Assembly: GCF_025725725.1 (NCBI RefSeq)
Contig: NZ_CP107020.1
Location: 2,046,001 to 2,110,000 of the forward strand
Direction: 5' to 3'
Length of the DNA stretch: 64,000 nucleotides
DNA from: Brachybacterium huguangmaarense
GTDB lineage: Bacteria; Actinomycetota; Actinomycetes; Actinomycetales; Dermabacteraceae
Part shown: positions 45,818 to 54,283 of the stretch, in pieces
How positions within the stretch are numbered: position 1 is the first letter of the stretch
Layout of the letters: each line of letters begins with the position of its first letter
Position numbers and translations under genes: made by a program
Notes under the pieces: model-generated
Database searches by the model: none
Told to the model about the DNA's origin: nothing
The model's input: the letters and a program-made list of their open reading frames with translations, nothing else

Positions 45818-46041
45818 TGGTCTGCCCGTGCGGTGCGCTCCAGCTCAGCAGAGATCAGCCACTTCCGGAGCATGTCGCCCTTGACGCGCACGGCTCCATC
45901 AGTCACTTCACCGAGGCGGGAGGCGAGTTCGTCCCAGTTGGGAGGCCCGACTGAACGTCGCTGGTCCATCGCCCAGTGCCATAGGCCTGCGTGGCCGTGG
46001 GCGCGCAATCATGCCTCGGCGTCGGGTCGCTTGGATCTCAT
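45814..46041 (-). pseudogene. Small phage-like protein interrupted by in-frame TGA
   Basis: MRSKRPDAEA, then TGA (46009-46011), then in the same frame LRAHGHAGLWHWAMDQRRSVGPPNWDELASRLGEVTDGAVRVKGDMLRKWLISAELERTARADQ. The second part looks like a small HTH (ELASRLGEVTDGAVRVKGDMLRKWL), though I am unsure. The promoter TAGAGT (46049-46054) places the start at 46041, so the TGA is inside the gene. A TTG at 46008 or ATG at 45969 could restart translation. Confidence 0.6.
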
Positions 46042-46054
46042 GCGGCAGACTCTA
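46041..46054 (-). promoter_or_regulatory. -10 box for leaderless small-gene operon
   Basis: TAGAGT at 46049-46054 (minus strand), seven bases before ATG 46041. Confidence 0.65.
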
Positions 46055-46121
46055 GTCCAGAAAGCTGGACGTTACAAGGCCTGAAGCGATTTGGGTCTGG
46101 CACTCTGAGTCTCGGTGTAAG

Positions 46122-46134
46122 TAGACTTGACCCA
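46122..46134 (+). promoter_or_regulatory. -10 box for leaderless HTH gene
   Basis: TAGACT at 46122-46127, six bases before ATG 46134. The two divergent promoters face each other across about 90 bases, as in phage immunity regions. Confidence 0.6.
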
Positions 46135-46490
46135 TGACCGAGAACATGGACTATGCAGTCGAGCAGGGTGTGTCGGCGGACGAACGTATTTCCGCTGCGG
46201 TTCGGGCGTTGGCGGCCGGCAGGGGAGTGCGAAACGCTGACTTGGCGCCAGTCGTCGGCACAAGTCGCGCGACGATCTTCGCCAAGATCAAGGGCGACGC
46301 CGCGTGGAAGGCCAGCGAGGTGGAGGCCGTAGCGGACTACTTCGAGGTGTCGGTTGGCGACCTGTTCTGCGGTCTCGGGTTGTTCGGTGACGCGAAGAAG
46401 CCCCACCGGAGCACCGGTGGGGCTTCTGCATCGGGTGCGCCATCAGGGACTCGAACCCCGGACCCGCTGATTAAGAGTCAGCTGCTCTAA
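46134..46490 (+). CDS. XRE-like HTH protein reading into a terminator and tRNA
   Basis: 118 residues from ATG 46134. ISAAVRALAAGRGVRNADLAPVVGTSRATIFAKIKGDAAWKASEVEAVADYFEVSVGDLF is a Cro/CI-type HTH. After residue ~85 the frame enters a strong terminator hairpin (46400-46423) and then the tRNA-Lys gene in reverse, finding a stop only at 46490. mRNAs ending at the hairpin would lack a stop codon. Likely a gene whose original 3' end was replaced when the element met the tRNA. Confidence 0.65.
   Translation: MTENMDYAVEQGVSADERISAAVRALAAGRGVRNADLAPVVGTSRATIFAKIKGDAAWKASEVEAVADYFEVSVGDLFCGLGLFGDAKKPHRSTGGASASGAPSGTRTPDPLIKSQLL
46400..46423. terminator. Bidirectional hairpin terminator
   Basis: 10-base-pair stem (46400-46409 with 46414-46423), loop AGCA, T-rich on both strands (TTCTGC and TTCTTC). 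Terminates tRNA-Lys from the right and the HTH transcript from the left. Confidence 0.85.
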
Positions 46491-46509
46491 CCAACTGAGC
46501 TAATGGCGC
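46436..46509 (-). tRNA. tRNA-Lys (anticodon CUU)
   Basis: 74 nt on the minus strand. Acceptor GCGCCAT (46503-46509) pairs with ATGGCGC (46437-46443), discriminator A. Anticodon arm GCTGA-CTCTTAA-TCAGC gives CTT. TTCGAGT T-loop present. No encoded CCA. tRNA genes of this kind are common integration sites. Confidence 0.95.
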
Positions 46510-46674
46510 CAACGGGTAAGGACTATACACCTGACCTGGACCAGCGTGAAATCCGTCCGGCCACCTGTGAGACACCTGACAGCCAGGCCGGATCGCCTAG
46601 ACTCGGACACCGGACATCCGCCGCGCGATCATCCCGGTTCCTGGCGCGTCGGAGCCGCTGCGGACAGGAGGACG

Positions 46675-47574
46675 ATGGTGAGGATCGCGGTCACGGGCGC
46701 CACCGGTGTGCTGGGACAGGAGGCTGTCGCCGCTCTCGTGGGCGCCGGCCATGAGGTCACGGGAGTCACGCGCCGAGACCGCGGGATTCCGATCATCGAG
46801 GGACGCGGGGCCCGCGCCGTCGTGGCCGACGTGTTCGACGCCGACGACCTCGCCCGCACCTTCCGCGCCCACGACGTCGTGATCAACACCCTCGCCCACG
46901 TCCCGGTCGACATGACGGCCATGCGCCCGCTCGCCTGGCGCGAGGACGACAAGTTGCACCTCGAGGCCTCCGCCGCGATCGCGCAGGCCGCCGCCCGGGC
47001 CGGCGTGCGCCGCCTGATCCAGGAGTCCACCGTCTTCCTCTACCCGGACAACGGCTCGGAGTGGATCGGCGAGGACGAGCCGCTCGCCGTGCGCGACCGC
47101 GCCTTCCGCCCGCGTGTGCGGGAGATGCGCGCGGCCGTCGACTTCGCGACCGAGGGGCGCAGCGCGGTGATCCTGCGGCTCGGCCAGCTCTTCGGCCGCG
47201 ACCCGCAGACGACCCACACGCTCCAGGCCACCCGCGACCGCAAGGCCGTCCTGCTCGGCAAGCCGGAGAACTACATCACCCTGCTCCACCACCGCGACGC
47301 CGGGCGCGCCTTCGTGTCGGCGCTGCGCGCGGGCTCGGGGTTCTACAACGTCGGCGGCGAGCCCATCACCCGCGAGCGCTGGGCCAAGGACCTCGGCCGC
47401 GAGGCCAAGGCCAAGGGGCCCGCCAAGTTCATCCCCGAGATCACCCAGGCGATCGTCGGGACCCGCCTCGAGGTGCAGCGGCGTAGCCTGCGCGTCTCCT
47501 CGGTGCGCTTCATGTCCGAGACCGGCTGGCGGCCCACGATCGGCCCGTCCACGCCGGGCTGGTCGCGCATGTGA
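46675..47574 (+). CDS. NAD(P)-binding Rossmann protein, NmrA/epimerase-like
   Basis: 299 residues. VRIAVTGATGVLGQEAVAALVGAGHEVTGVTRR is the dinucleotide fold (GxxGxxG), with extended SDR features STVFLYPDNGSEW in the Ser/Tyr region. A classical YxxxK is not evident, so catalysis is unclear and a redox-sensing role is possible. Start ATG 46675 after AGGAGGA. Alone between tRNA-Lys and an ABM gene. Confidence 0.84.
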   Translation: MVRIAVTGATGVLGQEAVAALVGAGHEVTGVTRRDRGIPIIEGRGARAVVADVFDADDLARTFRAHDVVINTLAHVPVDMTAMRPLAWREDDKLHLEASAAIAQAAARAGVRRLIQESTVFLYPDNGSEWIGEDEPLAVRDRAFRPRVREMRAAVDFATEGRSAVILRLGQLFGRDPQTTHTLQATRDRKAVLLGKPENYITLLHHRDAGRAFVSALRAGSGFYNVGGEPITRERWAKDLGREAKAKGPAKFIPEITQAIVGTRLEVQRRSLRVSSVRFMSETGWRPTIGPSTPGWSRM

Positions 47575-47669
47575 CCTGACGGCCAGGACTTCCGGCCCCG
47601 GAGCGGTGCGGACGCCCGCCTAGGGTGGTCGCGTCCGCACCGTCCGCCGCGTCGCAGGAGGGGCCGTCG

Positions 47670-47954
47670 ATGGCCGTCGTCAAGATCAACCGTCTCGCCA
47701 TCAAGGGCGACAACGCCGCCGAGCTCGAGCGGCGCTTCGCCGAGCGCCGGCACTCGGTGGACTCCGAACCGGGGTTCGAGGGCTTCGAGCTGCTGCGCCC
47801 GGTGGCGGGGGCGGACCACTACTTCGTCATCACCCGCTGGGCCGACGAGGCGAGCTTCGAGGCGTGGCGCGCCAAGCGCCGGCCGCGCGACCCTGAGCAG
47901 ACGGTCTCGCGCGCCGAGGGCATGCTCGAGTTCGAGGTCGTCCCGCTCGAATGA
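47670..47954 (+). CDS. MhuD/HmoA-like heme monooxygenase-fold protein
   Basis: 94 residues. MAVVKINRLAI...AAELERRFAERRHSVDSEPGFEGFELLRPVAGADHYFVITRWADEASFEAWRAKRRPRDPEQ aligns well with M. tuberculosis MhuD: Asn7 and the Trp (SFEAW) are conserved. The axial heme His nine residues after that Trp is absent, and no His occurs after ADHY, so heme binding is in doubt. MhuD degrades heme to mycobilin. AGGAGG precedes the ATG at 47670. Confidence 0.82.
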   Translation: MAVVKINRLAIKGDNAAELERRFAERRHSVDSEPGFEGFELLRPVAGADHYFVITRWADEASFEAWRAKRRPRDPEQTVSRAEGMLEFEVVPLE

Positions 47955-48002
47955 GCCCTGTTCGAGTGAGCGCTGTTGTTCCGAGCCCTGTCGGGCCCGG
48001 CC

Positions 48003-48785
48003 TCAGGACCCCTCGGGCCACGTGTCCGGGACGTCCTCGCCGCCCTCGACGACGTGCTCGGTCGCGCCGGGCTCGTCCGTCCACGCGTCCTGCGGGCGGT
48101 ATCCGAGCTCGAGCATCGTGTTGGTGAGGTCCCAGCGCCGGTTGGGGTTGTCCGAGATCGCGTAGTACAGGCCGAACGTCACCTCGGCCTCGATCGCGGC
48201 CCGCACCACCCGCACGGTGTCGCCCTTCGACAGCCACATCGCATGGAGCAGCTCGGCGTCCGCTTCCAGGGGATCGCCGGACATCCACCCGATGCGCAGC
48301 GCGATGAAGTCGATCCCGTACTGCTCGTGGTAGTAGCGTCCGAGCGCCTCCCCGAAGATCTTCGAGACCCCGTACAGCGAGTCCCCGCTGGGGATCTGAT
48401 GCGGGTAGACGGGCCACTGCTCATGGCGGTCGTACATGCCCATCGCGTGGTTCGAGGACGCGTAGACGAAGCGCCGGACCCCGGCCTCGCGCGCCGCCTC
48501 GAGCACGTTGCGCAGCCCGATGATGTTGGCGCTCAGCACCGAGTCCCACTCTGATTCGGGCGAGGCGGCGCCGGCCAGATGCACGACGGTGTCCACGCCG
48601 TCCATGAGCGGCAGGATCGAGTCGTACTCGGTCAGGTCCGCCTTGCGCAGCACCTTCTCCTGCTCGGGCGTCCTGGCCGTGCGCCCATGCTGGATGATCT
48701 CGTACTCGTCCTGGAGGCCCTCGACGAGCGTGGCGCCCACGCCGCCCGTGGCACCGGTGATGAGGATGCGCCGTGTGGAGTTCAT
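48003..48785 (-). CDS. NAD-dependent epimerase/uronate-dehydrogenase-like SDR
   Basis: 260 residues. RILITGATGGVGATLVEGL cofactor fold; YASSNHAMGMYD with Ser and YGVSKIFGEALG with Tyr/Lys catalytic pair. The pattern SNHAMGMYD...YGVSK matches uronate dehydrogenase-type extended SDRs (oxidation of hexuronic acids). The C-terminus W-x-L-T-N-T region supports this. Start ATG 48785. Confidence 0.87.
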   Translation of the reverse strand: MNSTRRILITGATGGVGATLVEGLQDEYEIIQHGRTARTPEQEKVLRKADLTEYDSILPLMDGVDTVVHLAGAASPESEWDSVLSANIIGLRNVLEAAREAGVRRFVYASSNHAMGMYDRHEQWPVYPHQIPSGDSLYGVSKIFGEALGRYYHEQYGIDFIALRIGWMSGDPLEADAELLHAMWLSKGDTVRVVRAAIEAEVTFGLYYAISDNPNRRWDLTNTMLELGYRPQDAWTDEPGATEHVVEGGEDVPDTWPEGS

Positions 48786-48892
48786 GGCCCCAGTCTCACG
48801 CGCGCACACCGGGGTGCGTCAACGGCGCGGACCGGGCAGTCGGTGGCGGGACCGCCGATCGCACGATCCCGGGATACCGTGAGGCCCGGTGC

Positions 48893-50398
48893 CTACTGCG
48901 CCGCGGTCGACAGCCGCGCGTGCAGCGACGTGGTGGGCTCGTTCATGCCGACCAGCTCGACGACGGTGCCGTGCCGCTCGTACCGGGTGACGATCGCGTC
49001 GAGCGCGGCCACCGTCGAGGCGTCCCAGACGTGCGCCGCCGCCATGTCGATCACGACCCGATCGGGGTCCGTCGCGTACTCGAACTGCGTGGTCAGGTCG
49101 TTGCTCGAGGCGAAGAACAGCTCGCCGGTGACCGTGTACCGGGCCACGCGGCGCGCGTCGTCGACCGTGCGCTCGACCCGGACCACGTGGGCGACGCGGC
49201 GCACGAACAGGACGCACGCGACGAGCACGCCCACGACCACGCCGATCGCGAGGTTGTGGGTCGCGACGACCACGACCACGGTCGCGACCATCACGGTGGT
49301 CTCGCTCCGGGGCATGCGCCGCAGGGTCGAGGGGCGGATCGAGTGCCAGTCGAAGGTGCCGACGCACACCATCACCATCACGGCGACCAGGACCGCCATC
49401 GGGATCGTGCCGACGACATCGCCCAGGACCACCACGAGCACGAGCAGGAAGAGGCCCGCGAGGAACGTGGAGATGCGGGTCCGGGCGCCGGAGACGCGCA
49501 CGTTGATCATGGTCTGACCGATCATCGCGCAGCCGCCCATGCCGCCGAACAGGCCCGAGACCAGGTTGGCGATCCCCTGTCCCCAGGACTCGCGGGTCTT
49601 GTCCGAGCGGGTGTCGGTGACCTCGTCGACGAGCTTGGCCGTCATCAGGGTCTCCATGAGGCCGACGAGCGCCATCGCGAGCGCGTACGGCGCGATGATC
49701 CGCAGGGTCTCGACGGTCAGGGGCACATGGGGCACGACCAGGCTCGGCAGGCTGTGCGAGAGCTCCCCCTGGTCGCCCACGGTGGGCACGTCGATCGACA
49801 GGGCGGCCACGGCGACGGTGAGCACGACGATCGCCACGAGCGGCGCCGGGACCGCCGTCGTGATCCGGGGGAGGAGCACGAGGATCGCGAGGGCGACCGC
49901 CACGGGCGGGTAGACCGCCCACGGCACGTCGAGGAGCTGGGCGAGCTGCGCGGTGAGGATGAGGATCGCGAGGGCGTTGACGAAGCCGACCATGACGCTG
50001 CGCGGGATGAAGCGCATCAGCCTGGCCACGCCGCACAGCGCGAGCACGATCTGGAAGAGGCCCGCGAGCAGGACCGTCGCGAGGAAGTAGTCCATCCCGT
50101 GCTCGCGCGCGACGGGCGCGATGACGAGCGCGACCGCGCCCGTCGCCGCCGAGATCATGGCGGGTCGGCCGCCCACGATCGCGATCGTCACGGCCATGAG
50201 GAACGAGGAGAACAGGCCGACCGCCGGGTCGACGCCGGCGATGATCGAGAAGGAGATCGCCTCCGGGATCAGGGCGACGGCGACCACGAGACCCGCGAGC
50301 ACCTCCCGGACCAGGAGGCGAGGTGTCCGCAGGGCGGTCAGCACCGAGGGCTCGGCGCGGTGACGGACGCGGTCGGCGGAGGCGGGCGCCACGGGCAT
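48893..50398 (-). CDS. SulP-family anion transporter with STAS domain
   Basis: 501 residues, about 11-12 helices. [28 protein letters not shown] and [19 protein letters not shown] are classic SulP, followed by the [20 protein letters not shown] block, then a STAS domain ([38 protein letters not shown]). Likely bicarbonate, sulphate or dicarboxylate uptake; substrate unknown. Gene stands alone. Confidence 0.92.
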   Translation of the reverse strand: MPVAPASADRVRHRAEPSVLTALRTPRLLVREVLAGLVVAVALIPEAISFSIIAGVDPAVGLFSSFLMAVTIAIVGGRPAMISAATGAVALVIAPVAREHGMDYFLATVLLAGLFQIVLALCGVARLMRFIPRSVMVGFVNALAILILTAQLAQLLDVPWAVYPPVAVALAILVLLPRITTAVPAPLVAIVVLTVAVAALSIDVPTVGDQGELSHSLPSLVVPHVPLTVETLRIIAPYALAMALVGLMETLMTAKLVDEVTDTRSDKTRESWGQGIANLVSGLFGGMGGCAMIGQTMINVRVSGARTRISTFLAGLFLLVLVVVLGDVVGTIPMAVLVAVMVMVCVGTFDWHSIRPSTLRRMPRSETTVMVATVVVVVATHNLAIGVVVGVLVACVLFVRRVAHVVRVERTVDDARRVARYTVTGELFFASSNDLTTQFEYATDPDRVVIDMAAAHVWDASTVAALDAIVTRYERHGTVVELVGMNEPTTSLHARLSTAAQ

Positions 50399-50647
50399 GC
50401 GGAGACTCCTGGGGCAGGGGAGAGGGAGAGGAGGGGCGCCGCCGTGGGGGAGCAGACCGAGGCCGTCGGCCCCCGGGGCACGTCGCACGGCGCTAGCGCA
50501 CGCGGGCACGGGGCCAGGAGCGGAGGCCGGGTGCGCTCGACCACACGCCGCCCCGGCGCCGCCCCGTCGGCGACCGACGCAGGGCGATAGGTTGAGGCGC
50601 GGCATCGACCCCGGTGCCGGCATCGACCTCGGGAAGGCGGCCCCTGC

Positions 50648-51319
50648 ATGCCACGCGAGCTCGTCCTCGTCCGCCACGGCGAGGCGTACAACACGGTCCC
50701 GCCGGACGGCGCACGAGAGGTCGCCGACCCCTCGAACCCGCCGCTCACCCCGCGCGGAGAGGCGCAGGCGGCCGCCGCCGCGCGCCGCGTCCTCGACGTC
50801 GCGCCGCAGGTGGTCGTCACGAGCCCGTTCCTGCGCGCCGCCCAGACCGCGGCCGCCTACCTCGAGCTCGCCGACGCGACGGGCACCGCCGACGCCCGGC
50901 TGTCCGAGCACTTCCTCTTCGAGCCCCTCGCCGCCTTCAGCGGGATCGATCTGGCCGACTACCGGGCCCGTTTCGGCGAGCGCGTGCGCATCGACCCCGC
51001 CCTCGCGACGCTCGCCCCCTTCCCGTCCTTCCCGGAGACCCAGGAGTCCGTCCTGGAACGGACCTCCGCCGCCCTGGAGGACTGGCTGGCCCGGGACTGG
51101 ACGCGCGCCGCGTTCTACGGCCACGGCGCGACCGTCGGGGCCGTCCTGCGACTCCTCGCCCCCGACGCCGCCGAGGTCGCGCCGCTGCACGGTTCGATCA
51201 CCCGCCTCGTCGAGGAGGAGCGCGGCACCTGGCGCACCCACGAGGTCAACGCCGTCGACCATCTGCCCGAGGCGCCCGCCGCGCCCTCCTACGGGAAGCT
51301 GCCCGACACCGCCGAGTGA
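50648..51319 (+). CDS. Histidine phosphatase superfamily protein
   Basis: 223 residues. LVLVRHGEAYNTVPPDG with the catalytic His, VVTSPFLRAAQTAAAYL for the second Arg, a Glu in SEHFLFEPLAAF and AAFYGHGATVGAV for the second His. Class unclear; probably a small-molecule phosphatase. A TAGGTT box at about 50587 may drive it. Confidence 0.85.
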   Translation: MPRELVLVRHGEAYNTVPPDGAREVADPSNPPLTPRGEAQAAAAARRVLDVAPQVVVTSPFLRAAQTAAAYLELADATGTADARLSEHFLFEPLAAFSGIDLADYRARFGERVRIDPALATLAPFPSFPETQESVLERTSAALEDWLARDWTRAAFYGHGATVGAVLRLLAPDAAEVAPLHGSITRLVEEERGTWRTHEVNAVDHLPEAPAAPSYGKLPDTAE

Positions 51320-51338
51320 GCATGCGCCGAGCGTGCCC

Positions 51339-53459
51339 TCACGCGGCGTGCCGGCCGCGGATGGTCACGACGTGACGCTCCGTCACGGTGCGCACGGGCT
51401 TGAAGCGGTCGATGATCGCCACCACCACGAGCGAGACGGCGCCCCAGGCGGCGGAGGTGAGGATGCACGGTCCGAGCGTGTCCGAGCCGAAGTAGAGGAT
51501 CGAGCGCACCGCCTCCACGCCTGCCGCCATGGGCAGCACCTCGTGCAGACCGCGGAAGAGCACCGGCTCCATGTAGATCGAGAGCGCACCCCCGGACGAG
51601 GGGATCCCGAGGAACATGAGGATGCCGACGATGGGCAGGATCGCCAGCATGCCGAGCAGGCGTTCGAGCACGGTCGCGAACATCGCCACGCAGAAGATCG
51701 CGATCGCGCCGGTGCCGAAGAGCTGCCAGCCGTGGCCCTCGACCGCGCCGGTGATCGGGCCGGCGATCAGCCAGATGACGGCGGACATGAAGACCGCGTA
51801 GCCGTCGACGATCGGCAGCAGCTTGGGCAGGGGGCGGCTGGCCGGCGCGGCATTGGCGCCGACCACGATGATCATGAAGCCGGCCATGAGCCAGCCCATC
51901 TCGACGTACATGCTGACGGTGCCCATCGTGTCGTGCGAGGGCAGCGGTGCGACGTCGTCGGTGGCCACGTCGAGCTGCTGGGCCTGGGCGATCTGGGTGA
52001 AGGCGCGGTCGATCGTCTGCGCGGTGCTGGTCCCCGCGGCCTGGTTGGTGATGACCGTCGCCTGCGGATGCTCCGCGGACGGCAGCACGAACGCGCCCGC
52101 GATGTCGCGATCGGCCACCCGGTCGCGTGCCTCGACCTCGGTCACCGAGACGCTCAGGTCGAACATGCCGGGCATGGCCTTCTCGAGCGAGGCCGCGGTC
52201 TGCCGCGCCTGCTCCTGGTTCGCGCCGACCACGGTCACGGGCATGTCACGCGGCGTGGGGGAGTGCATCGCGCCGAGCATCGCCGAGATCATCAGCGTGA
52301 CCATCGCGAGCGGGAAGAACAGCAGCGTGGCGTAGCGCCAGAACCGGCTCGCGGGCCGCGGGCCCCCGTGCAGCGACGGCATGGTCAGGACGACCGACGT
52401 GGGATGCGTGCCCCGGTGGCGCTTGACCGCGTCGTACACGAACGTGAGCGCGAGACCTGCCACGGCGCCGATCACGAGCACCAGCAGGTGCGGCCCCGCT
52501 CCCTTGCCGTCGAAGTACAGCACCGAGCGCAGCGACTCGCCGATGGCCGGGGTCGGCAGGAAGGAGTGCAGGACCGTGTAGAAGCGCGGTGCCGTGTAGA
52601 TGGAGATGCTCATGTTGGACGAGGGCACCCCGAGCACCATGAGCAGGAGCATCGCGGCGAGCACGGCCATCGGCCCGAAGACACGGGTGAAGAACAGCTG
52701 CACCGAGCCGATCGCGAATACGCCCAGCCACGCGATGCCCAGCACCGCCCACGCGTGCTCGGACGTCACCACGCCCAGGATCGGCCCGGTGACGATCCAG
52801 ACCAGCAGCGCGATCAGGGCCGCCCAGCCGACCAGGAGCGGGATGGCGCGCTGCTTGCGCAGGAGCAGCTGGGGCGCGTTGGACAGGGTGATGCTGAGGG
52901 GCAGGTAGCCGGCCATTACGAGCGCGGTGGCCATGAACATCGCGCCCAGGCCGGCGGGGTCGTTGGCCGGGAGCGGCGCGAGGTCCTGGGCGTCCACGGT
53001 CATGCCGGAGCCGGCCGCGAACGGCTCGACGAGCTGGGCCACGACGGTGGCCTGGGAGGCGCCCGCCGAGCTCGCCGTGTAGAGGGTCGCGTCGGTGCCG
53101 TCGACGACGAGGGCGCCGGCGACGTCACGGTCGAGGACGCGCTGCCGTGCGTCGTCCGCGCTGCCCACGACCTCGGCGTCGACGGCGTCCCCGTCGGCGG
53201 ACCCGAGGGCGGCGGCGACGTCCGAGGCACTCTGCCCGGCCACCGCGATCGGCATGTGATGCGGGGTGGGCGCGTGCATCGCGTACAGGTAGCCCCAGAT
53301 CATCATGCCGATCATGAGCAGCGGCATCACGAACATCGCGACGTAGCGGCCGATCGTCTCGGCCCGGGCGCGCTTGGCCGCCTCGTCGTCGGGGACGTCC
53401 GGTCCGGGAGCGGCGCCGTCCGCCGGCGCCTCCGTCTGCTGAGGGGCTGTCTGGGTCAC
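51339..53459 (-). CDS. Internally duplicated YhgE/DUF3533-like ABC-2-type membrane protein
   Basis: 706 residues, GTG start. Two homologous halves: each starts with a helix (MFVMPLLMIGMMIWGYLYAMHAPTPHHMPIAV and LFFPLAMVTLMISAMLGAMHSPTPRDMPVTV), a roughly 150-residue external domain with (DRDVAGALVV / DRDIAGAFVL), then five to six helices. The shared MHxPTPxxMPxxV motif is striking. YhgE/Pip and DUF3533 proteins export lipids or toxins and are linked to phage/protein secretion. A TetR gene lies divergently, probably its repressor. Confidence 0.87.
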   Translation of the reverse strand: MTQTAPQQTEAPADGAAPGPDVPDDEAAKRARAETIGRYVAMFVMPLLMIGMMIWGYLYAMHAPTPHHMPIAVAGQSASDVAAALGSADGDAVDAEVVGSADDARQRVLDRDVAGALVVDGTDATLYTASSAGASQATVVAQLVEPFAAGSGMTVDAQDLAPLPANDPAGLGAMFMATALVMAGYLPLSITLSNAPQLLLRKQRAIPLLVGWAALIALLVWIVTGPILGVVTSEHAWAVLGIAWLGVFAIGSVQLFFTRVFGPMAVLAAMLLLMVLGVPSSNMSISIYTAPRFYTVLHSFLPTPAIGESLRSVLYFDGKGAGPHLLVLVIGAVAGLALTFVYDAVKRHRGTHPTSVVLTMPSLHGGPRPASRFWRYATLLFFPLAMVTLMISAMLGAMHSPTPRDMPVTVVGANQEQARQTAASLEKAMPGMFDLSVSVTEVEARDRVADRDIAGAFVLPSAEHPQATVITNQAAGTSTAQTIDRAFTQIAQAQQLDVATDDVAPLPSHDTMGTVSMYVEMGWLMAGFMIIVVGANAAPASRPLPKLLPIVDGYAVFMSAVIWLIAGPITGAVEGHGWQLFGTGAIAIFCVAMFATVLERLLGMLAILPIVGILMFLGIPSSGGALSIYMEPVLFRGLHEVLPMAAGVEAVRSILYFGSDTLGPCILTSAAWGAVSLVVVAIIDRFKPVRTVTERHVVTIRGRHAA

Positions 53460-53509
53460 GGTGGGGCTTCTGCTTCCGTCTCGGTCTCGTCGACCCGGCG
53501 AGCTTACGC

Positions 53510-53547
53510 CACGTGACTTACTTTCCGATCGTGAGTGATCCCACGTG
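53510..53547. promoter_or_regulatory. Inverted-repeat operator between exporter and TetR gene
   Basis: ACTTAC (53516-53521) and GTGAGT (53531-53536) are near-perfect inverted repeats nine bases apart; two CACGTG palindromes (53510-53515 and 53542-53547) flank them. A TAGGGT box follows at about 53558. Confidence 0.5.
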
Positions 53548-53617
53548 CTCACGGGCGATAGGGTCGTGGCGCCGCACGGACGGGCCCGCCGCGCCGCGCG
53601 CACGGACAGGGGAGACG

Positions 53618-54283
53618 ATGGGACAGCACGGCGACCGCGCCCGCGAGGCGCTGCTGGACTCCGCCGAGGAGCTGTTCGCCCGTCACGGCATCGACGTCGT
53701 GTCGAACCGGAGCATCGCCGAGCATGCCGGGAGCGCGAACCACTCGGCCGTCGCGTACCACTTCGGCGGGCGCGAGGGGCTCCTGCAGGCGCTCCTCGCC
53801 CGCGGGCGCGACGACATGAACCGGCGTCGCGCCGAGCTCGTGGAGGCGCTGCCGGAGAGGCCAGGGCTGGGCGACGTCGTCGCCGCCCACATCCTTCCGT
53901 GGACCGAGCATCTCGAGTCCCTGCCCGTCCCGAGCTGGCGGGCGCGCTTCCTCTTCCAGGTCTCGTCCATCCCCTCGGGCGCCGAGTCCCTCGAGGCGAG
54001 CACGGTGCGCTCGGATCAGCTCGAGGAGGTGCTGACCGCGTCGCTCGACGAGCTGCGGGACATCCCGGACAGCGTGCTGCGGGGCCGGGCGCGCCTCCTC
54101 GGCGGCATGGTGCTGGGCATCTGCGCGAACTTCGAGGCCCAGGTCGAGGACGGCACCGCCCGGGGCTCGTGGCTCACTGTCGGATACTTCCTGATCGATG
54201 CGGCCACCGGGCTGCTCTCGGCCCCGGTCACGCACCCGACCGACTTCATCACGCTCGACCCGCCCTCGGCCTTCGCTCTCTGA
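53618..54283 (+). CDS. TetR-family repressor
   Basis: 221 residues. REALLDSAEELFARHGIDVVSNRSIAEHAGSANHSAVAYHFGGREGLLQALL is the TetR HTH with the HF(G) at the end of the recognition helix. C-terminal ligand domain variable. ATG 53618 after AGGGGAG. Divergent to the duplicated exporter; likely controls it and itself. The 3' end overlaps the convergent carrier gene by 35 bases. Confidence 0.9.
   Translation: MGQHGDRAREALLDSAEELFARHGIDVVSNRSIAEHAGSANHSAVAYHFGGREGLLQALLARGRDDMNRRRAELVEALPERPGLGDVVAAHILPWTEHLESLPVPSWRARFLFQVSSIPSGAESLEASTVRSDQLEEVLTASLDELRDIPDSVLRGRARLLGGMVLGICANFEAQVEDGTARGSWLTVGYFLIDAATGLLSAPVTHPTDFITLDPPSAFAL

Noticed and set aside
32629-46011. TGA stops read as selenocysteine or reassigned Trp codons
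   Set aside because: TGA is the normal stop of many genes here, and no SECIS-like structure or selenoprotein family is involved.
50397-53516. 1039-codon plus-strand frame opposite the duplicated exporter
   Set aside because: Antisense shadow rich in R, G, H and D; its start lies inside another gene.
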